Positions 1 through 8,071 are shown, counted from the stretch's first letter. The stretch is 23,255 nt of DNA from Thermoleophilia bacterium (GCA_020438525.1 JAGQUL010000004.1:1-23255), one strand, 5' to 3'. The notes: generated by a model not told the origin, from the letters alone. Translations and numbers: made by a program.

Positions 1-1
1 G

Positions 2-958
2 CCGCCCGTGCCCACCGATCCACCGACCCCTACTGATCCGCCGACCCCCACCGATCCCCCGCAGCCGCCTGCGGATGGCGGCTTCGACTGGAAGCCGTGG
101 CTGATCGGCGCGGGCATCGTGGGTGCAGGGGTACTCGGCGTGCTCGCGATCCGCAACGGTGCCCACAACGTCAGGGCGCTCAAGGCGACCGCAAACTCGT
201 TCGAGTCCGGCGCGATGCACCAGGGCGGACTGACCGCGATCCACGACGCCGGACTCGGCGCCCGGTTCGCGAAGGGCATCGGCGTCGGCGACTACGCGCT
301 CGTCGCGACCCCCGGACTGAACCGCGTGGGAGCCGGCGGTCGACTCACGACGGTTGCTCGCGGCCACCTCGACCACGCGGAGCTGATGGCATCCGCGACC
401 GCGCTGCGTCGCCAGGCCGGCGATGCCGTGGGCGTGCACGAGCCGCTGCGCCGCAGCGTGCTCGAGGGCCTCGAGTCAGGTCGACCGCTCCCGTCGATCC
501 TCGACGACCTCGACCGCAGCGCATCCGGCGCGCGTCCGTACTTCACCAATCCCCGGCTTGCCAACTACTGGGATCACGCATCGATCCTCGAGCTCGGTCC
601 GCGCTCCGGCGGCCAGCACGTCACGTCTGCGGTGACCGTGAACCGGCCGGAGCTCGCGATCAACGACGCTCGTGCGATCGTGGAGACCGGCGGCACGCGT
701 CCGATCGACCAGGTGATCGCCGGTCGCGGCGCGCGACTTGGCGACCGTGGGCTCGCCGATGCGATCGGATCGATCCAGGCGGCCAACGTCGACACGTTGC
801 CACCCGCGCTTCGCGAGCGTGCGATCGCGGCGTCGGGCGTGGATCCGAAGCTCGTCGACTCGATCGGGCTCCGCGGCGCGTACATGCAGCGCTGGCAGGA
901 TCGACTGGCGCTCGGGGCGACGACGACCGCCGACCAGGCAGCAGCCGCGGTCTCCTAG
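2..958 (+). CDS. Proline-rich, single-TM protein of unknown function (5' end outside window)
   Basis: The reading frame is open to the left window edge, so the start is probably upstream; the first in-window start codon is a GTG at position 8, inside the repeat. The visible N-terminus is a PTDPP-type repeat (about 20 residues, repeated at DNA level too), then a likely membrane segment (about residues 31-48 counted from the GTG, WLIGAGIVGAGVLGVLAI), then about 265 soluble residues rich in Ala, Arg and Asp. No enzymatic motif is recognised. The repeat before a membrane helix suggests an extracytoplasmic linker, but topology is unknown. The gene converges with fliI, the two stop codons lying 10 bp apart, in the place where fliJ or another flagellar gene might be expected. 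A flagellar role is possible but unsupported by sequence. Confidence 0.75.
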   Translation, partial: PPVPTDPPTPTDPPTPTDPPQPPADGGFDWKPWLIGAGIVGAGVLGVLAIRNGAHNVRALKATANSFESGAMHQGGLTAIHDAGLGARFAKGIGVGDYALVATPGLNRVGAGGRLTTVARGHLDHAELMASATALRRQAGDAVGVHEPLRRSVLEGLESGRPLPSILDDLDRSASGARPYFTNPRLANYWDHASILELGPRSGGQHVTSAVTVNRPELAINDARAIVETGGTRPIDQVIAGRGARLGDRGLADAIGSIQAANVDTLPPALRERAIAASGVDPKLVDSIGLRGAYMQRWQDRLALGATTTADQAAAAVS

Positions 959-968
959 GTCGCCACCG

Positions 969-2309
969 TCAGCCGAACGTCGGCGGGGCGTCGCCCACGA
1001 GCAGCTCGAGCGCAACGCGTGCGTCGGTCGCCGTGGATCGCTCGTCCATTCGCTGCTGCAGGAACTGGTCGATCTCGGGCTTCTTGGCGATCGCGTAGTC
1101 GACCTTCGGATCGGTGCCCGGCGCGTACGCCCCGATCGACACGAGGTCCTCGCGATCGCGGAACGTCGCGAGCGTCTCGCGCACGAGTCCCGAGGCGCGT
1201 ACCTGTTCGGGCGTGAGCAGCTCGCCCTGCAGGCGGCTGATCGACGCGAGCACGTCGATCGCCGGATAGTGGTTGCGGTGCGCGAGCTCGCGGCTCAGCA
1301 CGACGTGTCCGTCGAGGATGCCGCGAACGGCATCGGCGATCGGCTCGTTCATGTCGTCGCCCTCCACGAGCACCGTGTAGAGCCCGGTGATCGTGCCCGA
1401 GTCGGACGTGCCGGCACGCTCGAGCAGCCGCGGCAGCAGCGCGAACACGCTGGGCGTGAAGCCGCGGGTTGCAGGCGGCTCGCCGATCGCGAGCCCGATC
1501 TCGCGCTGGGCCATCGCGAACCGGGTGACGCTGTCCATCATCAGCAGCACGTCCTTGCCGCGATCGCGGAAGAACTCGGCGATCGCAGTGGCGGCGAACG
1601 CAGCTCCGATGCGCTTCACGGCGCTCTCGTTGCTCGAGGCCACTACGACCACGGACCGTGCCATGCCTTCCTCGCCGAGGTCACGTTCGATGAACTCGAG
1701 CACCTCGCGTCCGCGCTCGCCGATCAGTGCGATCACGTTGACGTCGGCAGTGGTGGATCGAGCGATCATGCCCATCAGGGAGCTCTTGCCGACCCCGGAG
1801 CCGGCGAACACGCCGAGGCGCTGGCCGCGCCCGCATGGGACCATGGCGTCGAGCGCGCGCACGCCCAGGTCGAGCTGGGTGTCGATGCGCCGACGCTGCA
1901 GCGGTGCGGGCGGATCCGCGTGCAGGGAGATCCGCGCCTCGGGCTCGATCGGCCCCTTGTCGTCGATCGGTGAACCCGTGGCGTCCACCACGCGACCGAG
2001 CAGGTCCTCCCCCACGGCCACGCGAACGGGGTGCCCCGAGGCCACGACCTCGTTGCCCGGGGCGATGCCGCGCATCTCGCCGAGCGGCATCAGCAGGGTG
2101 CGCCCCTCGCGGAAGCCGACGACCTCCGCGGCGACCGGCTCGTCGTGGCGCGACACGTGGACGTGGCAGAGCTCGCCGACCTGGGCCTCGGGGCCTTGTG
2201 CCTCGATTACGAGTCCGATCACCTGCACGACGCGGCCGTTCAGGCGGTACGGGTCCACCCGGCCAAGGCGGTCGTGGTAGGAGGACAGGTCAAGGCGCGA
2301 GTCGGCCAT
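969..2309 (-). CDS. fliI: Flagellum-specific ATPase FliI
   Basis: 446-residue F1-beta-like ATPase that energises the flagellar type III export apparatus in the cytoplasm. The N-terminal beta-barrel domain (to about residue 115) is followed by the nucleotide-binding domain. The Walker A loop GSGVGKSS is at about 170-177, the GERGREVLEF motif at about 197-206, Walker B VLLMMDSVTRFA at about 254-265, and the ATRGFTPS and LYTVLVEGDDMNEPIADAVRGILDG-type signatures follow, all typical of FliI/YscN. Length is normal (about 440). The ATG at 2309 follows GAGGAAG closely; the long open frame upstream of it is antisense to another gene and is not coding. fliI is cut off from fliH by two plus-strand genes and no fliJ follows, so it needs its own promoter or read-through of about 1.7 kb. 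Confidence 0.96.
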   Translation of the reverse strand: MADSRLDLSSYHDRLGRVDPYRLNGRVVQVIGLVIEAQGPEAQVGELCHVHVSRHDEPVAAEVVGFREGRTLLMPLGEMRGIAPGNEVVASGHPVRVAVGEDLLGRVVDATGSPIDDKGPIEPEARISLHADPPAPLQRRRIDTQLDLGVRALDAMVPCGRGQRLGVFAGSGVGKSSLMGMIARSTTADVNVIALIGERGREVLEFIERDLGEEGMARSVVVVASSNESAVKRIGAAFAATAIAEFFRDRGKDVLLMMDSVTRFAMAQREIGLAIGEPPATRGFTPSVFALLPRLLERAGTSDSGTITGLYTVLVEGDDMNEPIADAVRGILDGHVVLSRELAHRNHYPAIDVLASISRLQGELLTPEQVRASGLVRETLATFRDREDLVSIGAYAPGTDPKVDYAIAKKPEIDQFLQQRMDERSTATDARVALELLVGDAPPTFG

Positions 2310-2348
2310 CTTCCTCGTGGTACCCGTCCGGCCCGATTCTCCACCCGA

Positions 2349-2354
2349 TACGCT
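2349..2354 (+). promoter_or_regulatory. Candidate -10 box for a leaderless transcript
   Basis: TACGCT fits the actinobacterial TANNNT -10 element and ends 7 nt before the ATG at 2362, so transcription would begin at or next to the start codon. No Shine-Dalgarno sequence is visible. The overlapping CCCGATAC (2345-2352) also resembles a sigma-28 -10 box, but no TAAA lies 14-16 nt upstream. No clear -35 is seen. Confidence 0.4.
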
Positions 2355-2361
2355 CGCGCGC

Positions 2362-3201
2362 ATGCAGCTTGCAGCAGCACCGACGCGACCGTTCGCGACC
2401 GAGCATGGTCGCCCCCACCCCGTGGCCCACGGCATCCAGGCGCCCCGTCGCGCGGGAGTTGCCGGCCCGACCGGGTACGCGCAGATGCGTGCTGCCGAGG
2501 AGACCTCGCTCGAGCTGTCGGACGAGCCCGTGGTGCAGGCTGCGCTTGCGGCCGGGCAGCTGATCGGCGGGCTCGGGTGGCGCGACACCCGCGACATCCA
2601 CTCGGATGCGCTGGACCTGGGCCAGGACGCGGCCGAGCAGGCCGGGCTCGTGCTCGGTGCCCTGTCCGGGCGGATGTCGCGCGGCGACATGCAGCGGGTG
2701 GTCGAGGACGGTCGCCGGCTCGACGCGGCCGACGCGGTGCGGGCGGCGGCGATCGCCGGGGCGCTGGCGGCGGACCGGGGCTTCGCACAGATGCGGGACG
2801 TGGTCGACGCGGCGATCTCGGCGTCGGGCGACGAGACTGTGCAGGCCGCGGCGACGTTCGCAGCGCTGGCACAGGGCGTCGATGGCACGCGCGTTCGCGA
2901 CGTGGTCGGCGACGCGACCCGGATCGCCGGCGACGGGCGGATGCAGGCGGCGCTGGCGATGGGTGCGATCATCGGCGACGTCGGCTCGGGGCAGATGCGT
3001 GACGCGATCGAGGTCGCGACCGAGCTGTCGAGCGAGCCGGTCGTGCAGGCGGCCGTCGCCGCCGGGCTGCTCGCCGGGCAGCGATCGGGCGGCGAGCTGC
3101 GCGAAGCGCTCGACAGCGCGCGCGACGTGAGCAGCGATCCGCTCATGCAGGCGGCGCTGGTGTTCGGCGACACGGCCGTGCAGTACCGCTCCGGCACGTG
3201 A
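2362..3201 (+). CDS. Seven-unit 34-residue tandem-repeat protein, function unknown
   Basis: 279 residues. After a basic, Pro/Ala-rich N-terminus of about 40 residues, the rest is seven repeats of exactly 34 residues without gaps, beginning at residues 41, 75, 109, 143, 177, 211 and 245. Unit pattern: hydrophobic at 2, Arg at 3 (six of seven), a short Ser/Gly/Asp-rich loop at 13-16, Gln at 19 (six of seven), Ala-Ala at 20-21, Gly at 25 (six of seven). The best units read like QMRDVV...SGDETVQAA. Each unit should form two helices and a turn, giving an alpha-solenoid, probably a protein- or nucleic-acid-binding scaffold. No signal peptide or membrane segment. It is transcribed divergently from fliI (52 bp between starts). 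No known family recognised; ATG 2362 was chosen because it follows a -10-like box; an in-frame GTG at 2317 is less likely. Confidence 0.85.
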   Translation: MQLAAAPTRPFATEHGRPHPVAHGIQAPRRAGVAGPTGYAQMRAAEETSLELSDEPVVQAALAAGQLIGGLGWRDTRDIHSDALDLGQDAAEQAGLVLGALSGRMSRGDMQRVVEDGRRLDAADAVRAAAIAGALAADRGFAQMRDVVDAAISASGDETVQAAATFAALAQGVDGTRVRDVVGDATRIAGDGRMQAALAMGAIIGDVGSGQMRDAIEVATELSSEPVVQAAVAAGLLAGQRSGGELREALDSARDVSSDPLMQAALVFGDTAVQYRSGT

Positions 3202-3326
3202 GCGCAGCCTGGACGCCGCAACCTAGGTAATTCCGCCGACTCCGGGATGCGAGATCCGTCGCATGATGGTCCAGTCGACCGGTTTCGCCGCCGTCGAATC
3301 CGCCACGGAGCACGGGAGGGGTCCGC

Positions 3327-4040
3327 ATGGGATGGGAGCAGATCGGTCGAGTCGCGGCCGAGTTCACAGGAACGTTCGCACGCACCGAGGGTGACGACAT
3401 CGCCAGGATGATCGGCAGCGACTTCGTGCGCGGGGTCGATGACCTGGCACCGCCGGCGCGCGGATCGATCGCGGAGATCCTGCACGACATCCACTTCGGC
3501 ACGCCGAGCTCCAGCGCACCGATCGACGACGTGGCCCGGTCGCGTTCGCTGCTCGAGGAGCTCGCACCCGCCACGCGGTCCGGCCTGCAGGATGCGCCGG
3601 AGGCGTCGTACGTGCTGCCGATGCGGTACGACGAGGCCGCAGATGCCGCGTTGGCGTACGATGATGCGCTGCGCGCTCCGGGAGTCGCGGACCACCTTGC
3701 CGACGACGTCGAGACGCTCGTGTGGAACGACTACCTCGAGCTGACCCCGGAGGGTGCCGCTCGGTACCGATACGCCGGCGGTTCGGGCGTGCTCGAGGAC
3801 CCGGATCGCTTCATCGCGAACCTGGAGACCGCGAACCTCGATGCGTATCCGCTCGTCGAGCAGCGCGTGCGCCCGTGGTCGACCGGATCGAGAACGAGCT
3901 TCGAGCCGTTCGACGAGACGTTCGGATCCTCGTTTCCGGGATCGACGTTCGACGAGCCATGGCGCTACGAGCCCCCGGCCCCGACGTACGAAGATCCGTT
4001 CGTGGATCCGTTCACGACGTTCGGCGGCGACCTGTTCTGA
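3327..4040 (+). CDS. Hypothetical protein with a Phe/Asp/Pro-rich C-terminal tail
   Basis: 237 residues, not recognised. The ATG follows GGGAGGGG by about 6 nt, a good ribosome-binding site. The N-terminal half (about 1-150) looks like a folded helical domain; the last 50 residues are low-complexity with repeated aromatic-acidic-proline units (SFEPFDETF, TYEDPFVDPF) ending in GGDLF. No signal peptide or membrane helix, so cytoplasmic. It lies between fliI and fliH on the opposite strand, 125 bp after the 34-residue repeat gene, and may be co-transcribed with it. The tail resembles short linear binding motifs, but no function can be assigned. Confidence 0.8.
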   Translation: MGWEQIGRVAAEFTGTFARTEGDDIARMIGSDFVRGVDDLAPPARGSIAEILHDIHFGTPSSSAPIDDVARSRSLLEELAPATRSGLQDAPEASYVLPMRYDEAADAALAYDDALRAPGVADHLADDVETLVWNDYLELTPEGAARYRYAGGSGVLEDPDRFIANLETANLDAYPLVEQRVRPWSTGSRTSFEPFDETFGSSFPGSTFDEPWRYEPPAPTYEDPFVDPFTTFGGDLF

Positions 4041-4049
4041 TCGGTCGGG

Positions 4050-4985
4050 TCAGTCGCCCGCCGCGCGGCGGCCGGCGCGTCGCTGCTCGATGCCCTCGCG
4101 CAGCGTCTGCTCGATCTTGTCGGCCTTGCCGGAGATGGTGGCATCGATCTCGCCGACCGGCGTGCGGACGATCACGCTGCCGCGATCGAGCCGGCGCTCC
4201 TCGATGAAGTCGAGGTGGTCGACGCCACCGAGCTCGGCAGCGAGCTTCGGTCCCGCCGTTCGCAGCAGTGCGAGGTCGTCGGGGTGCGCGAGCACCTGCA
4301 TCGAGCCGCGCTGGAACGCCTTGCGCATCGCGCCGCGACAGGCATCGACCACGAGCGTCTCGTCGACGTCGAGCGACGCGTTCACGATTCGTCGTGCGAT
4401 CGCCAACGCGAGCTCGACGACGTCGGCCTCGCTCTGGGCGAGCACCCGCTCGCGCTCCTCCATCACGTGCACGCCGATCTGCTCGCACGTGGCGACGAGC
4501 CCGGACATCTCCTCGTCCGCGTGTGCGCGGCCCGCGGCGTAGCCTTCCTCGTGCCCCTGCTCGACCGCGCGGGCGCGATCGGCTGCGATCACGTCACGAG
4601 CCTGCTGGAGCATCGTGCGTGCGGTCTCGCGCGCCTCGGCGATGATGCTGCGGGCGACCTCGGCCGGGTCGGGAGGGGCAGGCGTGTCGTCTACCTGTGC
4701 AGCCTCGACCTCGGGCTCGAACCTCGCGGGTCGTGCGCGCTCGATCAGCTCGAGCGAGACCGGCTCGACGAGCGCGGTCGCGTTCGCCATGCCGGGCATC
4801 ACGAGGTTCGTGGTCTCGACGCCTGCTGGCTGCGGCTGCTGCGGGTCGCTCATGTCGACGCGTTGCCTCGTGGGCAGCTGGTCGACCGCGAGCGTCTCGA
4901 ACGTGCGACGGCGTGCGGCCGCGATCTCGTCCTCGCGCGAGGATGCCAGCGGGTGGGCGCGGAAGTCCGGTTCGCGGCGTGCCAT
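4050..4985 (-). CDS. fliH: Flagellar export ATPase regulator FliH
   Basis: 311 residues, FliH/YscL-like. FliH binds FliI and docks it at the export gate and C-ring. The first 100 residues are variable and Pro-rich. A charged central helix follows, with an AxxxGxxxGxxxA-type run (EEGYAAGRAHADEE, about 147-160), then the conserved C-terminal domain (AIARRIVN, VLAHPDDLALL, and DRGSVIVRTPVGEIDATI near residue 268). Start ATG 4985 is 4 nt after the fliG stop, implying coupling; an internal ATG at 4853 (MSDPQQPQ) is an alternative that would give a more usual 267 residues. Converges with the 3327 gene; stops are 9 bp apart. Confidence 0.88.
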   Translation of the reverse strand: MARREPDFRAHPLASSREDEIAAARRRTFETLAVDQLPTRQRVDMSDPQQPQPAGVETTNLVMPGMANATALVEPVSLELIERARPARFEPEVEAAQVDDTPAPPDPAEVARSIIAEARETARTMLQQARDVIAADRARAVEQGHEEGYAAGRAHADEEMSGLVATCEQIGVHVMEERERVLAQSEADVVELALAIARRIVNASLDVDETLVVDACRGAMRKAFQRGSMQVLAHPDDLALLRTAGPKLAAELGGVDHLDFIEERRLDRGSVIVRTPVGEIDATISGKADKIEQTLREGIEQRRAGRRAAGD

Positions 4986-4989
4986 CGGT

Positions 4990-6039
4990 TCAGTTCACCA
5001 GCTCGTCGTCGCCGCCGCCGCGCGCGATCACGATCTTGCCGGCTTCCTCGAGACGCCGGATGATGCCCACGATCTTCTGCTGGGCCTCCTCGATCGAGCG
5101 TCGACGCTGCGGGCCCATGTACGTCATGTCCTCGCGCATCATCGATGCGGCGCGCTGCGACATGTTGCTGAAGATCTTCTCCTGGACCTCCTCGCTCGTG
5201 CCCTTGAGCGCGAGCGCGACCTCCTTGGCCTCGACCTCCTTGATCAGCTGCTGGATCGAGCGGTCGTCGAGCAGGAGCAGGTCCTCGAACACGAACATCA
5301 GCTTGCGCACTTCCTCGGCGAGCTCGGGGCTCGTCTCGTCGAGCGACTCGAGGATGTGGCGCTCGGTGGTGCGGTCGACGAGGTTGAGCATGTCGACGAG
5401 CGCGCGAACGCCGCCGGCGACGGTGAAGTCCTGGTTGAGGATCGCGGAGAGCTTGCGCTCCATCACGTGCTCGACCTGTCGGATCACCTCCGGCTGGGTG
5501 CGGTCCATCACGGCGATGCGCATCGACACGTCCGACTGCATGCGCTCCGGCAGGCCGATCAGGATCGCCGACGCGACCTCCGGCGGCAGGTACGCGAGGA
5601 TCAGCGCGATCGTCTGCGGGTGCTCGTGCTGGATGAAGTTGGTGATCTGTGCCGGGTCGGTGCGGCGCAGGAACTCGAACGGTGCGACCTGCACGAAGCT
5701 CGACAGGCGGCCGATGATCTCCATCGCCTTCTCGCCGCCGAGCGCGAGCTCGAGCACGTCGCGGGCGTAGTCGAGGCCGCCTTCGGCGATGTAGTCCTGG
5801 GCCAGGTGCGAGTGGTAGAACTCCGCCATGACCTCGTCACGCTCGGCGGCGTCGACGCCGTTGAGACCGGCGATCTCGAGCACGAGCTCGTCCTGCTCAT
5901 CCTGCTTGAGGTGCTTGAAGACCTCGGCGGCGCGCTCGGGTCCGAGCGAGATCGCGAGGATCGCGGCCTTGCGCTTGCCGGTCAGCAGCGGGCCCGCGTC
6001 CTGCGTTCGTCGCGATGGTGTCTTGGAGGGCGGCGTCAT
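4990..6039 (-). CDS. fliG: Flagellar motor switch protein FliG
   Basis: 349 residues, full length. FliG sits on the MS ring, carries torque from the stator and sets rotation direction through FliM. The N-terminal domain (about 15-110, starting TGKRKAAILAISLG) binds FliF. The middle armadillo domain holds the EHPQTIALIL signature at 139-148. The hinge and C-terminal domain include LMFVFEDLLLLDDR (247-260), followed by the charged helix DRSIQQLIKEVEAKEVALAL (259-278) that faces the stator. The ATG is 3 nt after the fliF stop, so translation is coupled to fliF. Confidence 0.96.
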   Translation of the reverse strand: MTPPSKTPSRRTQDAGPLLTGKRKAAILAISLGPERAAEVFKHLKQDEQDELVLEIAGLNGVDAAERDEVMAEFYHSHLAQDYIAEGGLDYARDVLELALGGEKAMEIIGRLSSFVQVAPFEFLRRTDPAQITNFIQHEHPQTIALILAYLPPEVASAILIGLPERMQSDVSMRIAVMDRTQPEVIRQVEHVMERKLSAILNQDFTVAGGVRALVDMLNLVDRTTERHILESLDETSPELAEEVRKLMFVFEDLLLLDDRSIQQLIKEVEAKEVALALKGTSEEVQEKIFSNMSQRAASMMREDMTYMGPQRRRSIEEAQQKIVGIIRRLEEAGKIVIARGGGDDELVN

Positions 6040-6042
6040 CGG

Positions 6043-7665
6043 TCAGCCTGCCTTTCGGGGCGCGTAGTCGCGGTCTTCCTGGTGCATCCAGCGGCGCAGC
6101 TCGTTGGCGACGTCGTGCGGCTTGGTCATCGCGATCTGCTCGACCTTGCGCTGCATCTCCAGTCGCTCACGCCGATCGGCGCTCGGCTGGTTGGCGGCGA
6201 GCGCTGCTTCGAGCTCGGCGATCGGGATCGGCGACATCTCGCCGCTGTCGAGCAGCAGCAGGTCGTCTGCCGGTGCAAGCAGCTCGGCGGTGCGCTGCGT
6301 GAGCGATCGTCGCAGCACGAATGCCAGTCCGATCAGACCCATGCCGAGCAGGACGTACTTGACCCAGTTGGCGATGCCGGCACCCGAGGATGCCGCCGAC
6401 GAGCTGGACGTTCCGGCGGTCGCGGTGGCGAGCGGTGCGAGGTTGAAGCTGAAGCTGTCCTGCGCGTTCCCGCCCATCCACGCCTGCGCGGAATCCTTGA
6501 CCGCCTGCGCGGCCGAGGCGTCCACGTCGTCGTCGATCACCACGGAGATGCGATTGCGAACCACCGAGCCGGGGGCGACGCCGATCTTCTCCTCGATCAC
6601 GTTGTTGTCGTAGTTGACGGCATTCTCGTCGCTCGCGTAGCCGCCGTCGCCACTCGCGCTGGCCGTGGTGTCAGGGGTCACGGTGCGGTTGTCGGGATCC
6701 ACGCCCTGGTTGGTCGCGGTGCCGGCCACGCCCTGCACGCCTGCGTCGGCGGTACCGTTGAGGATCTCCTTCTTGTAGTTCTCGTCCTTGATCAGCTGCT
6801 CACCGTTCTCACCGGCGGCCTCGGTGTGGTGCACGCCGCGATCGATGCGGTCCATGTCCAGCTCGACGTTGGACGTCACGTTGACGTTCCCCTCGCCGAC
6901 GATCTGCTCGAACTTCTTGGTGAGGTCGTTCTCGACCTTGGAGTTGAACTTGGCCTCGGTGTCGAGCTTGACCATGCTCGCGGCCGTGTCCTCCTCGCTG
7001 CCGTCGCCACCGATGATCGCGCCGGTCTCGTCGGTGACCGTGACGTTGCGCGGCTGCAGGCCTTCGGTGGCGGCGGCGACCGTCGCCTGGATGCCCTTGA
7101 CCGTCTTGCTCGACAGCGACGCGCCGCCGGTGTCGACGAGCACCGACGCCTTCGCGGGCTTCTCGTCCTCGCCGAACAGCGCCGAGCTCGCGGGCGTGAT
7201 GTCGACCCGAGCGCTGTCGATCCCGTCGAGCATTTCGATCGTGTTCGCGGCATCGTTCTCGGAGCAGGTCTCGATCATCAGGTCGTGCTCGGCGCTCGTC
7301 TGCGCCATCATCGAGCCGCCCTTCTCGCTCTGGGCTGCACACCCTGCGCGGTTGCCCTTGGCGGCGATGCCGGCGGGGATCAGCACAGCGGCGGCCTTCG
7401 GTACGTCGGCCTTGGCGACCTCGACCGCGGAGCCGGTCGTGGAGACGCGGTTCTGGATTCCTGCGTCGTCGAGCGCGGTCTGGGCCTCGCCGACCTTCTC
7501 GGACGCGAGGTCGGTGGCGACGGGTGCCCACTCGGTGTGCATCGATGCACGGATCACGAGCAGCATGACGACGAGGGTGACGGCGGCGACGCCGATGACG
7601 GCGTAACGGGCGCGGCCGGGAATCCCCAACCATGCGCCTCGCAACCTGGTGAGCTGCTGCTGCAT
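6043..7665 (-). CDS. fliF: Flagellar MS-ring protein FliF
   Basis: 540 residues. FliF forms the membrane MS ring on which rod, switch and export gate are built. Membrane helices are at about 21-40 (YAVIGVAAVTLVVMLLVIRA) and 435-454. The YscJ/FliF ring-building motifs lie between (APVATDLASEKVGEAQ, IDSARVDITPASSALF, KASVLVD), and the cytoplasmic FliG-binding tail is at the C-terminus (DVANELRRWM). AGAGGT about 8 nt before the ATG is a good ribosome-binding site. Odd point: the ring segment that usually reads GWEiFDkssfG is replaced by a stretch with two cysteines (C109 and C134) lying outside the membrane. First gene of the fliF-G-H group; separated from fliE by about 1.5 kb of inserted material. 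Confidence 0.95.
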   Translation of the reverse strand: MQQQLTRLRGAWLGIPGRARYAVIGVAAVTLVVMLLVIRASMHTEWAPVATDLASEKVGEAQTALDDAGIQNRVSTTGSAVEVAKADVPKAAAVLIPAGIAAKGNRAGCAAQSEKGGSMMAQTSAEHDLMIETCSENDAANTIEMLDGIDSARVDITPASSALFGEDEKPAKASVLVDTGGASLSSKTVKGIQATVAAATEGLQPRNVTVTDETGAIIGGDGSEEDTAASMVKLDTEAKFNSKVENDLTKKFEQIVGEGNVNVTSNVELDMDRIDRGVHHTEAAGENGEQLIKDENYKKEILNGTADAGVQGVAGTATNQGVDPDNRTVTPDTTASASGDGGYASDENAVNYDNNVIEEKIGVAPGSVVRNRISVVIDDDVDASAAQAVKDSAQAWMGGNAQDSFSFNLAPLATATAGTSSSSAASSGAGIANWVKYVLLGMGLIGLAFVLRRSLTQRTAELLAPADDLLLLDSGEMSPIPIAELEAALAANQPSADRRERLEMQRKVEQIAMTKPHDVANELRRWMHQEDRDYAPRKAG

Positions 7666-7850
7666 CCTCGTCTACCTCTTCGCTGCTGCGTTCCTCCGTG
7701 CACTCCGTCGCTGCAATCCCCGCGCAGTCCGTGCACGGGGCTCTCCATCGCCCTGTCGGCCGCTCCCGCCGAACCCTTGAACTCCCCAGAGCACGTTGCC
7801 GATTCGCAACCGCCCCGACGCGCCCCGCATCCACCCTCGGTCTCGCGTCG
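7666..7850. other. Leader region of fliF, no gene seen
   Basis: 185 bp between the fliF start and the left structured repeat. It has no supportable ORF. On the minus strand it would carry the fliF 5' leader and probably a promoter, since the upstream operon is interrupted, but no convincing -35/-10 pair stands out. It holds a weak G+C-rich inverted repeat around GTGCAC near 7732-7739. Together with 9094-9139 it presumably represents the original fliE-fliF spacer. Confidence 0.5.
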
Positions 7851-7956
7851 ACTGCGTGACACCAGCTTCCTCCTGGTTGCCTGATGCGACACGGTCGGTA
7901 CCACCGCGCCGACCGTGTCGCAGAAGTACACCCATGGGACGCTGGTGTCACGCAGT
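7851..7956. repeat. 106-bp structured repeat, left copy
   Basis: Left member of a pair in direct orientation flanking the AbiEi/DUF559 gene; about 82% identical to the right copy (87 of 106 positions), same length, no gaps. It is a nested palindrome. An outer 16-bp inverted repeat pairs 7851-7866 (ACTGCGTGACACCAGC) with 7941-7956. An inner 14-bp perfect stem pairs 7885-7898 (TGCGACACGGTCGG) with 7909-7922 around a 10-nt loop. A small ACCAG/CTGGT hairpin lies at 7861-7877, competing with the inner end of the outer stem. The palindrome CCCATGGG lies at 7931-7938. It would fold as a cloverleaf-like structure in RNA or single-stranded DNA. Confidence 0.92.
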
Positions 7957-8071
7957 CAGCGCGCGACGAGGTGGCTCGTGTTGGCGGGCTGTGTCGAACT
8001 TGACACGAAGTTGGCACGATTTCGTGCGGAACGTTGGAAATACGTCACACCCGCGCACTCGATCCGTAGGC
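7957..8071 (+). promoter_or_regulatory. Upstream region of the AbiEi/DUF559 gene
   Basis: 115 bp between the left repeat and the ATG at 8072, less G+C-rich than its surroundings. It contains a TTGACA (8000-8005), a consensus -35, but no convincing -10 at 16-19 bp. TTGGCA follows at 8011-8016, and a short inverted repeat is formed by CACGA (8015-8019) and TCGTG (8022-8026). The region is likely to carry the gene's promoter; the exact site cannot be fixed. Confidence 0.35.

Noticed and set aside
1615..1635. GG-N10-GC with TTGCT on the plus strand inside fliI
   Set aside because: Inside a coding gene, poor match in the -24 half and no gene placed to use it; chance in GC-rich DNA.
7755..7810. 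Sigma-28-like GCCGATTC on the plus strand near 7798
   Set aside because: No TAAA at 14-16 nt upstream, and it points into the repeat with no gene at a fitting distance.
4615..7884. Plus-strand open frame of over 1000 codons across fliH, fliG and fliF
   Set aside because: It is the antisense of three well-recognised flagellar genes; composition is Leu/Val/Arg/Asp/His-rich without domains. Long antisense frames are expected in GC-rich DNA.
8011..8026. Sigma-54-like TGGCACG before the DUF559 gene
   Set aside because: The following GC lies 11 rather than 10 nt after GG and TTGC is absent; sigma-54 spacing is strict.
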